A stretch of DNA of 64,000 nucleotides. It comes from Pogostemon cablin. Taxonomy: Eukaryota > Streptophyta > Magnoliopsida > Lamiales > Lamiaceae. Below are positions 37,201 to 49,345 of the stretch, one piece after another. The notes beneath the pieces are model-generated. The model was not told where the DNA came from. It ran no database searches and saw only the letters and a program-made list of their open reading frames with translations. A program made the position numbers and the translations under genes. The stretch covers positions 36,302,088 to 36,366,087 of the forward strand of contig CM042955.1 in the NCBI GenBank assembly GCA_023678885.1, written 5' to 3'. The stretch's first letter is position 1; each line of letters starts with the position of its first letter.

Positions 37201-38280
37201 TTGAATTTTCTTTAACACATGTTTTGTCAGAAGTTTCCCACCATATACAACCTCTTGTAATTCATGAGAAACTTACTCAAAACATCTAGGCAATTATGAA
37301 GAATAAAATTTACTTAGGTTTCCCCTTCAACTTCTATTCCATGTATTTCCAATTCATTCATCAAATTCAATCATGACCTACCGCCTTTTAAATTACTCAA
37401 GTATCCGAAGAGTTACATGAGACCATCATATTTCTATGAACCTCTCATCTCTTCACTAGAGACTTTAATAGGCATCATGAGACGTCATTTGTGAGAACAC
37501 ACATGTATTTTCTTAAGCAGTAAAATTCAAAACCAAGATTCTTTTCTAATCATCTAATTTGGACAAGTAAATATAATTTCTTTTAGTTAATAATAAGTGA
37601 GATAAAACCATTTGAAAATCAGAGAATCACAAATAAATATACCGATCAAAACTTCGAATTTTATCCTTTTATATTGATTCCCTCAAAACAATATAAAAAT
37701 AAAATTCACCGACATCTCAAGCACCGTGAGTCTGCAAGCCACGATAGTGTGGACGTTTACAAACCCGAACATTTACAAGAGAAGGTTTTACCCATTAATT
37801 TCATTTGTCAACCTAACTTTATGACAAAATAATTAATAGTCGGTTCCTCTTTAGCCATGCAAATAAAAGCAGTGACTCCGATGGGGAGGATACTTATTAT
37901 TTACACCTAAGTGTACACCATTATTTGACTCCAAGTTCGCGGCCCAAGCTTATGTGCCTTACAGATGGAGAAGTACACACGCGCTCGGATAACTTCCTAC
38001 AGTCATCAATTATAAGTCTATACAGTGATCCGCACATGAACTCATCCGATAGGGAGGAAGGTCTATGCCAACACGCAAGTTCATATGCATCACATTACAA
38101 ACATAATTATTTAAAGAAGTCTGTCCCAACAATCCATGAATAAACTCATCCGATGGGGAGGAAGGCTCAAATGCCGACGCACAAGTTTATTCACATTGCT
38201 AACAAACCAATAATGGAGGCCGCGGGAATTTTTACCAATCCCCTCTCCCACTTAGTTATTCAACACCGAGGGTTTTTACA
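34230..38280 (-). pseudogene. decayed copia gag-pol of element A
   Basis: No long frame survives, but fragments on the minus strand are recognisable. They include a C-terminal RNase H segment (34393-34668, AVANLKESRAHKAIKH then YHLLREIV), an RT active-site segment near 35195-35260 reading YVDS where YVDD is required, RT/integrase pieces through 36300, and gag-like pieces around 37250-37500. Stops, frameshifts and internal deletions are spread throughout. The same changed motif is present in copies B and C, so the damage predates their spread. No functional protein can come from this copy. Confidence 0.78.
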
Positions 38281-38682
38281 TGCGTATAATATTTAAAAAT
38301 AAAATACGCAACCTAGCATGCTCATACTTCCAAATATATAACAATAATTGACCAATAAAACAATTATAGCAGTTATATATAAGGAAATAAATTGCCAAAA
38401 ATAAGTTGACTTGATCAACACTCCAACATACATGCATATAATATACCAAATATAATACGCAATCTAGCATGCTTCTATTTAAGGCAATAAATCATAGAGA
38501 ATCATGCATACATATATAACAATAATCAATTAATAAATCAATTATAACAGTTATATAACAGCGAATTCGATTGTTCGCCACCAATCACGAATGCGGACAA
38601 CTGCGATGGGGATTGACCTCCCCGCAGCTTGCTCCACCACTCTGGCATCCTGCCCGATCATATTGTGAAGACTCACGCGGAA

Positions 38683-39010
38683 CCTGATGCAGACCAGTCG
38701 AACTTGATGCAAACCCGCTCGAACCTGGTGCAGAGTCGATCAAACCTGATGCAGACCAATCGAACCTGATGTGAATCCGCTCGAACCTAGTGCAGCATTG
38801 ATCGAACCTGATGCAGACCAATCGAACCTGATGCAAATCCGCTCGAACCTGGTGCAGCATCGATCGAACCTGATGCAGACCAATCGAACCTGATGCAAAT
38901 CCGTTCGAACCTGGTGCAACATCGATCAAACCTGATGCAGACCAATCGAACCTGATGCAGACCCGCTCGAACCTGGTGCAGCATTGATCGAACCTGATGC
39001 AGATCCGCTC
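38683..39010 (-). repeat. 62-bp minisatellite in the leader of copia A
   Basis: About five copies with a constant period of 62 bp (marker GAACCTGGTGCAG-like at 38721, 38783, 38845, 38907 and 38969). Each unit consists of three 20-21-bp sub-repeats built on TCGAACCTGATGCA. As 62 is not a multiple of three, all three frames stay open on the minus strand, producing overlapping HQVR/IRFD/SGS repeat ORFs that need not be proteins. Confidence 0.88.
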
Positions 39011-39638
39011 GTCCAAGGGCCTACTTGCACGGAACCAAGTTCAGCCCAACGCGCAACATCAAACTACACCAACTGTCGTTCAGGGTTCGCAACTTTAAGG
39101 ACCTGGGAATCCAATCTCCACCGTCCAAAATCTACGCCTGTGAGTTTTGAACATGCTGTCCAAATTACAAGTCGATCCAACGGTTAGATTTTGAGAAACA
39201 GCTCTTTTCCCTATACTGCGCAGAACAGAATCGCCCAAAAAACTGCTTCTATTTTCGGCGTATTCCCGATAATGCAAAGCTCCAAATACGATCTTCACCG
39301 TTCAGAATGTACATCCACAAAATCCGATAGTGCTGACCAAAATTCAGCCTGATCCGACAGTTGAAACTTTGGTTATTGCCTCTGCAATATCACTGCGCTG
39401 GATTTTCTCTCAATTTCTTCCTTCCATGTGAAATTGACGAACAGTTTTCGTCGAATCCTCTCACACACAACCATCAACGAACAGATATGATATAGGGTAT
39501 ATTTCACATAGGGATATTCATGGTTTGCGCAGTAAAACCAAAACCCTAAACATGCGATCCTAATTTCGAAAAATTAATCACATAAATCCTAGCCTAACGT
39601 GTTACGCTTCACCACGAAACTGAAGCTTTGATACCAAT

Positions 39639-41027
39639 TGTTGGCATTCGATCATTTGGTTAACGTGAACCGTTAGCATACCATGCGTTTCTAATATCAC
39701 AGCGGAAGCAATAAATCATAGAAACGATTACCGTTCACCAGGGTATGTTGATGAAGATTGATTCTCGTAGGCAGCCTGCGCAGTCCCACGAGAATGGCCA
39801 TACCTTCCACGTCTGATGTTGGAATTGAGTGATCTTTGTGTTCAGATGATCCTCTTTTCGACGGCTTTCCGTCAGTATATTGATCATTAAATTCTCAGTA
39901 CTGTACGAATTTATACAAATTTTGCAAGGTCGCGGACAGCAGCAGCAAACTACCTTCTGATCTTCTGCTGTATGTCCCAAGTCCGATCTCGACGTCGTGT
40001 GGGCGACGATCTAAGAGACCTCCTCAATCTGCTCTCAACCCTCATCACACGTGAATAATCAATTAGATTAGATTTTCAGATAAGCTGAGGTGACTTATAT
40101 ACATGGGCTACAGCAGGGACCAGGAGGAGAAATTGGGTTGGGCCTCCATTGGGCTTAAGTATCCAAGCTTAGCCCAAAGTTTATACTTAAGTCCAATAAT
40201 AATAATATATTCCACTAAAATATTATTATTGCACTACCGTACCAATCCCAAAATTACGTTTTGGGTTCCTTCTTATTATGAGTCCATTATTCTCCCCATG
40301 TTTAAGATATACAATGTCCATTAATTAATTAAGTTACTGACAACCCAATTAATTAATATCTCATCCAAGAGTAGTACCACTCAACCTTATTATCATGCCG
40401 GAATAAATTCCACCTGCAGGGTTTACATGATAATCCTTATGAGCTCCTCAAGGGGACATCATCAACCTATGATGGACACGGATTCCTTCTACAATCAACA
40501 GCACACCATAGAGACAGCACTACTTCCCAACTCATCGAGTTTGTTGATTTAATTACATGTAAATCTCACCCATTGATGAATCAAAGAAATACATACTGCC
40601 CTACGTGTCGAGGTTATTGTATAGGGATTAAGAGCACGAACTTCCATAATAACTGAGATCAAGTTCTCCTATAAGTCAGTATAAGTCGAACAATCTCAAG
40701 CGGTCCTGCTCAATACACACAAGCGCACTAATGTGATTCTATAGCCAAGACAAGCTAATACCAAACCACACTACAACCATCCCGATAGAGAGTCCCCGTC
40801 TATCTCGATTGTGAGCATCAGTTTATACTTTATAAGGAAACCGATAATATGATCTTCCGCGTGTTGTCGCACAACATATTATCTACAGTATAAAGTAAGT
40901 GGACTATTGCATCGAACATATAAATAAATTATAAGATGCAATCATTTGATCATATGATTCTCATTTCAAATTAATTGTTACAATATTATTCATACAAAAA
41001 GCTAGACTTTTAGTATACAATCCAACA
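39639..41027 (-). repeat. LTR of copia A (5' LTR on its own strand)
   Basis: 1389 bp, same ends and length as 32841-34229. Differences seen include substitutions near 39769, 39818, 39839, 39901, 39921 and 40013. The PBS sits directly inside it at about 39626-39638 (minus strand TTGGTATCAAAGC, one mismatch to the initiator tRNA-Met complement). Confidence 0.9.
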
Positions 41028-41452
41028 ATCTCCCACTTATACTAAAAGACTATGCTGTCATGTCTTCTGCCATACATCTGATTTCCACTCCCACTACACG
41101 ACCATCAAAAGCTCTCGCCTTAAGGTCCTTGTAAATGGATTTACTAGGTCATCATCCAATGCAATCTAGGTGACAACAACATTCCCCTCATCATACGATT
41201 TCTCGTAATAGGTGGTACTTGCACTCCATGTGTTTAATTGCCTTATGGGCTCGTGATTCCTTCAAGTTTGCAACTGCACCAATATCATCAATATAAATTG
41301 TGATATCCTTGGACAAACTTAGAAACACTTCGAAGTCCATCTTGAAGTTTCTAGAGTCATAAAGATACTTTGGCTGCCTCATAGGCTCCAATTTATCCTT
41401 TCCATGATGGAGTCCGGAGTCTAAAATATATTTCTATATAATACTCCTCCAC

Positions 41453-42370
41453 ACCTAAGGATTGATGTTCGACGTAGAGCACCGCGGTTCTTCTATTTCA
41501 AAGATACACTCTATAGAAGATCGTTTGATGGTATTCTCTTGAGATGCTTAAGTGATGAAGAAGCTCTTCAAGCTATGGAGGAAGCTCATTCTGGGATCTG
41601 TGGCGCCCATCAGTCCGGACCCAAGTTACATTTTAGAATTAAGAGGATGGGATATTATTGGCCTTCTATGGTGAAAGATTGCATAGACTATGCGCAAAGA
41701 TGTCAGCCATGCCAGTTTCATGCAAATCTCATTCATCAACCTCCCAAACCGTTGCATCCAACAGTTTCTTCCTGGCCATTTGATGCATGGGGCTTGGATG
41801 TGGTAGGTCCGTTAACAAAGTCTTCTGGAGGCCATCTTTATATTCTGGCTGCCACTGATTACTTTTCTAAGTGGGCAGAAGTTGTACCCTTGAGAGAAGT
41901 GAAGAAGGAAAATATTGCTGATTTCATCCGCATCAACATCATATATAGATATGGAGTGCCTCGATACATCATCACGGATAATGGGAGGCCATTCAGTAAC
42001 TCTTTGATTGATAGGCTTTGTGAGAAGTTTGACTTCAAGCAAAGGAAGTCTTCTATGTACAATGCAGCAGCTAATGGGCTCGCTGAAGCCTTCAACAAAA
42101 CACTGTGTAACCTATTAAAGAAGGTGGTCTCCAAGTCAAAACGAGACTGGCATGAAAGGATTCATGAAGCTTTATGGGAATATCGAACTACTTATAGAAC
42201 GCCTACTCAAGCTACTCCGTATTCCCTTGTATATGGGGTTGAAGCTGTGGTGCCCATTGAAAAGCAAATACCATCTTTGAGAATAGCCATACAAGAAGGT
42301 TTGACTGAAGAAGAGAACGCACGACTGCGTCTCGAAGAATTAGAGACACTTGATGAAAAGAGGTTAGAAG
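41453..42370 (+). pseudogene. Tat-type pol, integrase part
   Basis: An open frame from about 41455 continues the Tat polyprotein after insertion A. The HHCC zinc-binding region (HSGICGAHQ to CQPCQ) is followed by the catalytic core with WGLDVVGPL, IITDNGRPF and ANGLAEAFNKT, giving the D, D and E residues. Roughly a hundred residues that should link the second RNase H to the integrase are absent, probably lost with the missing end of insertion A. At 42370 the frame enters the LTR of insertion B and resumes in phase at 50548. All catalytic residues are present. Confidence 0.9.
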
Positions 42371-43566
42371 TGTTGGCAATTGGATCTTGTGGTTCAAACG
42401 TGATCGTTAGGATTTTAGATAAACAAATCAGCGGAAGCAAAAATAATGTTTACCATACTTCAGGGTTGATGTAGAGTCTGAATCACTGCAGAAGAACACC
42501 TCTTGATCTTCTGCTGTATGTCCCAAGTCAACTCTGGTGTTGGGTGGTCAACAATCCCCAGAGTTCTCTCAATCTGCTTCTCTCTAACTCACGTCAAAAG
42601 AGGCGCAGGAAGTTAGGTTTCCAGAAGCTGAGATGACTATATATATTGGGCTACAGCAGGGACCAGGAGGAGAAATTGGGCTGGGCCTCAATTGAATTTA
42701 ATTAACCAAGCTTAGCCCAAAGCTTTTAATTAAATCCAATAATAATAATATAGTCCACTAAAATATTATTATTGCACTACCCGTCCAATCCCAAAATTAT
42801 GTTCTGGGCTCCTTCTTATTATAAGCCCGATAGTCTCCCCATGTTTAAGATATACAATGTCCATTAATTAATTAAGTTACTGACAACTCAAATTAATTAA
42901 TATCTCATCCAAGAGTAGTACCACTCAACCTTTTTATCATGCCGGAATTAATCCACTTGCAAGATTTACATGATAAACCTTATGAGCTCCTCAAGGGGAC
43001 ATCATCAACCTATGACGGACATGGATTCCTTCTACAATCAACAGCACACCATAGATACAGCACTACTTCCCAACTCACCGAGTTTGTTGATTTAATACTT
43101 ATAAATCTCACCCATTGATGAATCAAAGAAATACATACTGCCCTACGTGTCGAGGTTATTGTATAGGGATTAAGAGCACGAACTTCCATAATAACAGAGA
43201 TCAAGTTCTTCTATAAGTCAGTATAAGTCGAACGATCTCAGGCGGTCCTACTCAATACACACAAGTGCACTAATGTGATTCTATAGCCAAGACAAGCTAA
43301 TACCAAACCACACTACAACCATACCGATAGAGAGCCCCCGTCTATCTCAGTTGTGAGCATCTGTTTATACTTTATAAGGAAACCGATAATATGATCTTCC
43401 GCGTGTTGTCGCACAACATATTATCTACAGTATAAAGTAAATGGACTATTGCATCATGCATATAAAATAAATTATAAGATGCAATCATTTGATCAATGAT
43501 TCTCATTTCAAATAATGTTATGACATTGTTCATACTAAAGCTAGACTTTTAGTATACAATCCAACA
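42371..43566 (-). repeat. LTR of copia B (3' LTR on its own strand)
   Basis: 1196 bp, minus-strand start TGTTGGATTGTATAC, shared with copies A and C; the opposite end (GATCCAATTGCCAACA) differs from A. Segments I compared with 49346-50542 showed no substitution. Confidence 0.92.
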
Positions 43567-46500
43567 ATCTCCCACTTATACTAAAAGACTATGCTGTCAT
43601 GTCTTCTGCCATACATCTGATTCCTACTCCCACTACACGACCATAAAAAGCTCTCGCCTTAAGGTCCTCGTAAATGGATTTACTATGTCATCATCCGATG
43701 CAATCTAGGCGACAACAACCTTCCCCTCATCATACGATTTCTCGTAACAGGTGGTACTCGCGCTCCATGTGTTTAATTGCCTTATGGACTCGTGATTCCT
43801 TCAAGTTTGCAACTGCACCAATATCAACAATGTAAATTGTGATTACCTTGGGCAAACTTAGAAATACTTCGAAGTCCATCTTGAAGTTTCTAGAGTCACA
43901 TAGATACTTTGGCAGCCTCACAGGCTCCAATTCATCATCTTTCCATGATGGAGTCCGGAGTCTGAGATATATTTCTATATAACACTCCTCCACATTATGA
44001 CTCTACTTCCTAAAATTAAACACATAACCTTTGAGGAGAATTTACTACCGTCCAATCTGACTAAAAATCCGAATCTACGTAATCCACAAGAAGCAGTGAA
44101 TCTGTCCAGTAAGTTCATATATAATTTCCAGTCCTTCTCAGGCACTTTATATATGTCTTACTACAGTTCATCATTCTTGATCCGGGTTACGTTGATACCC
44201 ACTGTTCATGCGTTCAGCAACACAGATATCCAACTTCGTTCATAGCATTCTTTAGATTAAGCTTCCTTATTCACCGAAGCATAAGGAACCGCTTTCATCT
44301 ACTATATCTTCTTCTTGTGTCTCAAAGACACATTCACTTAGATAAATTTACATGCTAAACGAGTATGGACTGTATCATTTTATGAAACTTGAGATAAGCA
44401 TAACATCCTTTCTTGTGATCCGTATTACCGTGATCAAAAGGATGTATTTTGCCTTTCTTAAGTCCTTCATCTTTACCGCTTTATTAACCGTACCCATACG
44501 CCCGATAATACTCTTTCATTGTCTCCAATGAGCAAGATACTATCTACGTATAGTACAAGAAATACCACCACGTTTTCGTCACTCTATACAACACACAAGA
44601 CTCATCCGCTCATTGATTTAAATCCATGCCACTGGATTACCTAATCAAAACAGATGCTTCACTATCTCAAAGCTTGCTTTAGTCCATCGCTGGACACTTT
44701 TAAGCTTACTATCAAAATGCTATTAGTACTTTGCAATGAATCACTCTGGTTGCTTCACATAAATGTTTTCCTCAAGACTTCCAATCAGGAAAGCTGTCTT
44801 GACATCTATTTGTTGTTCCTCATAATTCAATATGAGCAGCAATAAATAAAAGAATCCGGATCAATTTAAGCATAGCTACCAGCGAATATGTTCCCTCATA
44901 ATCGAACTATTTCTTTCTGAGTACATCTTTTCGCAACAAGCTTTGCTTCCAAGATTTTCACCTTTCCGTATGATTCTCTTTTATTTCCTATGATCACTTG
45001 CAATGGTTTTTACACCATTTAGTGGTCATACAAGTTCCCAAACTTAATATAGAATCCGTAGATTCTATTTCAACATACATTGCAACTTACTAAGATTCTG
45101 CATTTTAATCTTGTAGTGCTATGTCGTATCCGTGGGATAATACCATGTTCACTAGGGATCAAGTCTCACGACTCTCCCAAACATATATTTATGGGTTGTC
45201 ACACAACCCTCCCACTACGACAAGGCACTACATGTAATTGTGTATCAGACGTGACACGCGTTGCAGTTTACCTTGTGGTATATCCTCTTGTACACTTGGT
45301 ACTTATACTTAGTGTTTTCCTCTCACTTCCTTTAGAACAACTTATACATGGGCTTGTGATTTATTACATAGTCCTTTTCCAAAAATCTGGTTATTGTGTT
45401 AACAATTACCCTTCGATCTTTTGGACTAAATAAATCACTATTCATTTTTTTTAGAATATCTCATATACAGACAAACGTTTCACGAATTACTGTATCTAGG
45501 GCATATCCATAAAATGAATTTAACTATTCCAAATAATTCATCATCTATCTAATCATAACCATAAGAGGCTTATTCCTTCTTTCCATCACACCATTCAGCT
45601 GGGGCATGCTCGGTGTAGTCAACTTGAGATTTAATCTCAACTTCTGATTATTAGTTCCTAACTATCCTAAGAGGTCTTCATCATCACGATTGAATCGTAA
45701 TGACATGATATATTTTCCATGACGCTCACTGTACCAGCCTTACAATTCTTGAATTAATCCAAGAACTTAGACGTGCAGTGCATCAAATAAATATATCGGT
45801 TCCCAGAATAATCTTTGAATATTCATAACCACCTCTCGCCTGGATATTGTTAGGTTCGCTTGAATCAGAATGAACTAATTCCAACATATATATCTTTGGC
45901 TCTACACCCCACAGCCTTGAAAAGGCAGTTAATCATTTTTACTTCCAAGCAAGACTCGCAAGTCCGATAGTTTCCACTTCAGATAAACCTCACGGTCTAT
46001 CAGCTATCAACTTTTGAATCCTACTCAAGTAAAATGAATTAATCATAGACGCCAAATGTATGTTTAGTTCATTTTCGAAGGTTCCTTTCTCTTACTTATA
46101 TTAGAAGATGCATTATTTAATTACTATTTATTGCATTTGTGGGATGTACATGATTCAAGAGTATACTTTTTATCCACCAACGTACTTTAACGGATTATAG
46201 TCTCATTCCTCATTACTATGACCATGTCATTTAAATGAAATGAAGTATCCATCCGTTAATGCATAGAAACCGAAATTAAATTCTTTCTATGAAACGTACG
46301 TAAAGACAATTTCTCATAATCTATCGTTTATTCTTATCATGAGATAAATAAACAACTCCCACTGCAATAGCCACTACTTTTGTAGTTTTACCCATGTTAT
46401 TAATAATCTTATCCTTACTCAGTGATAAACATTTAGTAATTCCAGTATCTACATACTTCGTGTCAGTAGATGCCATCACTAATCATGTTTAAACCATTAG

Positions 46501-47620
46501 TAAATAAGATATTAAACTTTTTCACATCATGATGAAAATTGACTTTCTTTTGCCACATGTTTTGTTAGAAGTTTCCCACCATATACAACCTCTCGTATTT
46601 CAGGTAGAACTTGCTCAAAACATCCAGGCAAATTGTGAAGAATAAATTGATTTAGATTTCCCTTTCAATTTACATTCCAAGCTCTTCCAATCAATTCAAC
46701 CATGATCTTATGCCTTTTAATTTACTCTAGTATCCGAAGAGTTACATGAGACCATCATATTTCTATGAACCTCTCATCTCTTCACTAGAGACTTTAATAG
46801 GCTTCATGAGACGTCCTTTGTGAGATTACACATGTATTTTCTTAAGCAGTAAAGTTCAAAACTAAGATTCTTTTCTAATCAGTTAATATTGGACGAGTAA
46901 ATATAATTTCTTTAGTTAACAATTAGTGAAATTAGACCATCCGAAAATCAGAGAATCACAAATAAATATTCCGATCAAATCTTCGAATTTTATCCTTTTA
47001 TATTGATTCCCTCAAAACAATATAAAAATAAAATTCACCGACATCTCAAGCACCGTGAGTCTGCAAGCCACGATAGTGTGGACGTTTACAAACCCGAACA
47101 TTTACAAGAGAAGATTTTACCCATTAATTTCATTTGTCAACCTAACTTTATGACAAAATAATTAATAGTCGGTTCCTCTTTAGCCATGCAAATAAAAGCA
47201 GTGACTCCGATGGGGAGGATACTTATTATTTACATCTAAGTGTACACCATTATTTGACCCCAAGTCCGCGGCCCAAGCTTGTGTGCCTTACAGATAGAGA
47301 AGTACACACGCGCTCGGATAACTTCCTACAGTCATCAATTACAAGTTTGTACCAGTGAACCGCATATAAACTCATCCGATAGGGAGGAAGGTCTAAGCCA
47401 ACGCGCAAGTTCATATGCATCACATTACAAACGTAATTATTTAATGAAGTCTGTTCCAGCAATCCATGAATAAACTCATCCGATGGGGAGGAAGGCTCTA
47501 ATGCCGACGCGCAAGTCTATTCACATTGCTAACAAACCAATAATGGAGGCCGCGGGAATTTATTACCAATCCCCTCTCCCACTTAGTTATTTAATTACCG
47601 AGGATTTTTAACATGCATAT
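43567..47620 (-). pseudogene. decayed copia gag-pol of element B
   Basis: Minus-strand fragments parallel those of A: RNase H C-terminus (43730-43993), RT segment with YVDS near 44545-44560, further RT/integrase pieces to about 45700, and gag-like remnants around 46550-46800. No frame longer than about 90 codons matches the family. It contrasts with the near-identical LTRs, so the coding sequence was already dead when this copy inserted. Confidence 0.78.
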
Positions 47621-47759
47621 AATATTCCAGAATAAAATATACAACTTAGACATGCTTCTATTAACAGCAATTTAAATAAATAAATCACATAGAACATGCC
47701 CTTACATATATAACAATTAATTGTCAAGTTAAAACAATTAAATCAGTTATATATCATTA

Positions 47760-48240
47760 ATTAATTGCATAAAATGTTGGATCAATTAAATAGGCCTGAC
47801 CCAAACATTATTAGCATAAAATGAGCAGCCCATTATTAAAATAATTAAGCCCATTTATCTTGCCAATTTCTGCATGTAGGTCTAGCCCAATTTTTAAAAT
47901 CAGGCCCAACATTTATCCCACAATTAATTAAATAATTAGCCCAGCAGCCCATTACCATTTAATTAAAATTGGGCAGCATCTAATATAATTACTGAATTGG
48001 GCCCTTTAATCATCAGCCCAAATACTCCTTAATTAAAATAGAGCCCAGCAGCCCCATTTCCTTTTAATTAATATTTGGGCCCAAAGGGGGCAGCCCAATA
48101 ACCACATAACAAAAAAATGAGCCCAACAACAATGGCCCAAAACTGAAGCCCACACCTCAGAAAAAAAATCCAGGCCCAACAGCACTTTAATAAAAGTGAT
48201 AGAGCCCAGAAGAGAGCCCATAATCCAAGCTTCTGCCCTA
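47760..48240 (-). other. TGGGC-rich leader block of copia B
   Basis: About eighteen GCCCA/GGCCCA motifs (TGGGC/TGGGCC on the element strand) occur in 480 AT-rich bases. TGGGCC/T is known as the plant site II promoter motif bound by TCP factors; whether it works that way here is open. Copies A and C lack this block. Confidence 0.6.
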
Positions 48241-49020
48241 ATCGACTTCACCAGCCGCCTGCTTCTTCCTCGATGCCATGCCGCTGTTGCTCGCCGGTCG
48301 GAGTCCTCCGGCGCCATCAAGCCTCGACGTTCCAGCAGCGCCCGTCGATGCCGTGCGCTGTCTTTTCCACGATGAAGCCGCCAGGAGAACTCACGCCATC
48401 AAGCAGCCGCATACTCGACGAGGCAGGCCCGCTCAGAATCTGCAACAGAGTCGCCCGGGACACCCAATGTCGTGCACACTGGAGAAATCGGCGCATTGTC
48501 CTAGCATAGACACCCGAACGACTACTCACCACCAGACACATCCCAACCGAGCCGTTTCTGATTCTTGTTCCCCTGTCGCTTGCGGCAGTCAGTACGCATC
48601 ACAATCTTGCGATTTCCGCACGCCGCCCAGCAACAATCTGGGGAACCCGATCAAAAACGGCGAAGGACTCGCCCCGGTTGACTGCTATGGTCTGACTGGA
48701 AACCCTTCAGACTTGCCCCAGCAACCTGTGAATCGCCCGAAACTCACAGTTGAGTCGCCAATCAGAACCCACTGCCGATCTTCTCTGACCCGACTGGAAA
48801 AAGATTGCTCTCGCTATCCGCCATCGACGTCCGTTTTCACAACCATCACCAAACGCTGATTGTGTTGCACGGGAGATACTCTCTCCATCGATCACGCCTT
48901 GCAGCCGGGAGATCCACTCTCCATCGTTTTTCTGGGTCGACGGCTACCCGATCTCCATCAGGCGGTCAACGCCAATCACCAGTTCGTCACAATCTTGACT
49001 ACTTGCCATCGATGTTGATT
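48240..49020 (-). other. GC-rich leader block of copia B
   Basis: A sharply GC-richer stretch between the PBS and the TGGGC block. Frames open on both strands (a 193-codon one at 48278-48859, plus) have low-complexity Pro/Ser/Arg composition without recognisable domains. It may be a captured fragment of host sequence or an untranslated leader. Confidence 0.5.
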
Positions 49021-49345
49021 CGACAATCATAGGGTTGTGAACAATCGTACTTCGTACTTCGATCGTTTTCTCGCCCCCATCAACAACAGAACCGAGTGTG
49101 TGTGTTTAGTTTTTTGGTCCAGTGTGATAGTTGGGAGAGAGAGATATGTACAGCAATAAACATCAACAAAAGCACATAGGAAACTTATAAATATATAATC
49201 CCTAATCTTATGCTTTTCCATTGAAAAAAAAAACACACGAATAGCAAAAGAACATGTGATTACATCTAGATCAATTAAATAATCATATAATCACACCCAC
49301 CTAATGTCTCACGTATCACCACGAAACCAACGCTCTGATACCAAT

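Larger units (their letters stand above)
32841..41453 (-). mobile_element. copia insertion A: LTR, interior, LTR plus part of a second interior
   Basis: In plus coordinates: LTR 32841-34229, interior 34230-39638, LTR 39639-41027, then about 425 bp (41028-41453) that repeat the interior sequence next to the first LTR (34230-34655). The element runs on the minus strand: PBS beside 39639, polypurine tract beside 34229. The right part has no closing LTR; it joins integrase sequence of the Tat element directly at about 41453. Both LTRs are 1389 bp, with about ten differences seen. Confidence 0.88.

Noticed and set aside
38683..39010. Possible CRISPR-like array
   Set aside because: The units are contiguous tandem copies without unique spacers, in a plant retrotransposon leader.
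38585..39016. Overlapping repeat ORFs (HQVR/IRFD type) in copia A, also in C at 53357-53788
   Set aside because: They are readings of a 62-bp non-coding minisatellite in all three frames; no start context, no domain and no frame preference.
48278..48859. 193-codon plus-strand ORF in copia B leader
   Set aside because: It lies antisense to the element in GC-rich sequence where chance frames are long; composition is low-complexity and no domain is recognised.
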